Shown here piece after piece: positions 62,801-62,872 of a DNA stretch of 62,872 bases; positions within the stretch are counted from its first letter, which is position 1, and every line of letters begins with the position of its first letter. The notes below the pieces were generated by a model. It was not told the origin of the DNA. It did no database searches and saw only the letters and a list, made by a program, of their open reading frames with translations. The position numbers and the translations under genes are program-made. The DNA is from Flavobacteriales bacterium (lineage in GTDB: Bacteria; Bacteroidota; Bacteroidia; Flavobacteriales_G; Salibacteraceae). The stretch is taken from NCBI GenBank assembly GCA_020435995.1, contig JAGQYO010000002.1:1-62872 (forward strand), given 5' to 3'.

Positions 62801-62872
62801 CTCACCAGACTCGATGAAAATCACGAGCAGTCAGGTAAATGTAAAATGTAAGGGAGGCAATACAGGCTCCAT
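59862..62872 (+). CDS. Giant secreted protein (paralogue 5), 3' end outside the window
   Basis: An open frame of 1,003 codons running off the right edge. The ATG at 59862 starts a signal peptide (cleavage near AKA-THG). The shared N-terminal domain spans about 28-305 (THGAGGEITYKCL, FYRDCDG, AIDPDGDSIFV). SprB-type repeats follow (for example IGCEGGCTGTITL, CKGGSDGNAIARG, CFADTNGSVSVQVTGG, VKCKGGNTGS). The Cys-bounded module at 649-843 is nested inside one of these repeats. A T9SS sorting domain is expected downstream but is not in the window. The 221 bases upstream hold no gene and no clear consensus promoter. Confidence 0.9.
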   Translation, partial: MRTQLRNYVIVFFTLLLISIGNQAKATHGAGGEITYKCLGGTSYELTFYFYRDCDGAPPPNLAAWNTQLNQLSANGQNSPPPNNANSNQNNGTRIWNTCNSTTIAPSWTPIDTVIVSSSCSSVKTNCEGGTAKGRFLYIYKDTVSLTSCNNWFIGAGLYARGTGINNLQNSGGVRLWMQTAIYTANKGCNNSPTFTNAPVPTVCAGDTINYLVGAIDPDGDSIFVSFVQPLKGSLSPIPFNSGYSVNFPVSPFMTIDFRTGNMTFRAPATGKYVIAIKVSEYEKGTGLLLGEIVRDFYLTTTTIGCTSNAAPMVNSGGLDPDSITGGAKTGFLNLKTKRNANLCFQVPFVDTNTTSQWVYKDSLFTTTNALSALSPGAVTTRQIRYKTDTVPAPNNTSLLPVIREICWAVPATASGFYNVSVEASDNFCPYNKSIPVNVRIDIVGDIDTVLLAPQSELCAGDGLGQLTANVIGGIGPFRFEWDSAGVKKINTTSNVLTNVPPGVNYFVTVYDSFNVSLIDTSVSAVASVGTNTVLYVNTASSKTNIGCEGGCTGTITLGNVTGGKPFPSLPKYRYKWSGTSDTTSVPDSLCQGLHYVTVSDANGCDTIYSFEILAESPEITVSIASTSDVTCKGGSDGNAIARGVMTSCGVYSNLATDTCASTSTAFVSAPGAKGNYAYASSPTSPMGGLLNAKHQYLYLASDLKAKGFKKGRISKLNWPSEANFLSLVQGLTIKMGCTDSLNLDSGFVSGLHEVYSGNLSLTVGGTSTTVKLSKVFEWDGNSNIVIQTCYSKNSSGLLNIPIKHAVTGYKSVAFVNNSTNSVCSDQSYSTSNVRPEINFLYCDPGITYSWYKLPNTTTVVDPDSNLNNVTKGTYRVIARNFAGCKDTAVAVIDEPVQVLTLAKTTIKTLSCFADTNGSVSVQVTGGTPKSGSLGYNFFWPSGVITSSDSVATNLRGGVNYVVTVSDSKGCSDVINVSLTSPDSMKITSSQVNVKCKGGNTGS

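Overview
The window is a gene-dense, AT-rich chromosomal segment of a Bacteroidota bacterium, most likely of the Flavobacteriales or a close relative; the genus cannot be told from the sequence. The evidence is several large secreted proteins with type IX secretion (T9SS) C-terminal sorting domains, SprB-type repeats, a Bacteroidota-type SUF operon (with DUF59 and DUF2480 genes), a FrdABC-like succinate dehydrogenase, and promoters of the Bacteroidota form TTG-N19-TAnnTTTG. I saw no rRNA, tRNA, CRISPR array, prophage or transposase.

Layout. 1-5000 (minus strand): the start of a predicted 3'-5' exonuclease, a GNAT-nitrilase fusion, feoAB (Fe2+ uptake) and a PlsC-like acyltransferase. 5251-13544 (plus): the SUF Fe-S cluster operon, a SufA-like carrier, sufB, sufC, sufD, sufS, sufE, a DUF59 gene and a DUF2480 gene. 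Three extra ORFs sit in its gaps: an unknown protein after sufB, a four-helix-bundle protein after sufD and a GxxExxY protein after sufS. All three have repeat sequences at their flanks. 13613-16752: a LytS/LytR-type two-component pair followed by a structured 3' region. 16920-19031 (minus): an alpha/beta hydrolase and an Xaa-Pro aminopeptidase. 19103-22831: the sdhCAB operon with a textbook promoter and a terminator. 22920-26918: a methionine-related neighbourhood (methionine-type aminotransferase, omega-amidase, free Met-R-sulfoxide reductase) plus a lipoprotein. 27109-42717: three giant secreted paralogues of about 1,700 residues. 42814-49487: acyl-CoA carboxylase beta subunit, riboflavin synthase, a fourth secreted paralogue, and a sigma-54 regulator with an Hpt protein. 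49508-49829: an intergenic region that looks like a promoter-driven structured RNA containing a perfect 27-nt direct repeat. 49846-59621: T9SS cargo proteins, an ABC exporter, RbfA, an FtsX/LolC-type permease, a secreted C1B peptidase and aspartate kinase. 59862-end: a fifth secreted paralogue, cut by the window edge.

How parts fit together. Iron import (feoAB) and Fe-S assembly (suf) lie back to back apart from one gene. They share a 16-nt dyad (TACCTAAT-N3-AGGTA, 13/16 identical) in their upstream regions, which suggests a common iron- or redox-responsive regulator. The SUF products would supply the clusters of SdhB and others. Five secreted proteins share one N-terminal domain, and four of them carry a nested Cys-bounded module of about 195-202 residues, placed inside two different types of host repeat.

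The least explained items are the structured RNA candidate at 49.5-49.8 kb, the nested module of the giant surface proteins, the repeat-flanked cassettes in the SUF operon, and the shared feo/suf dyad.
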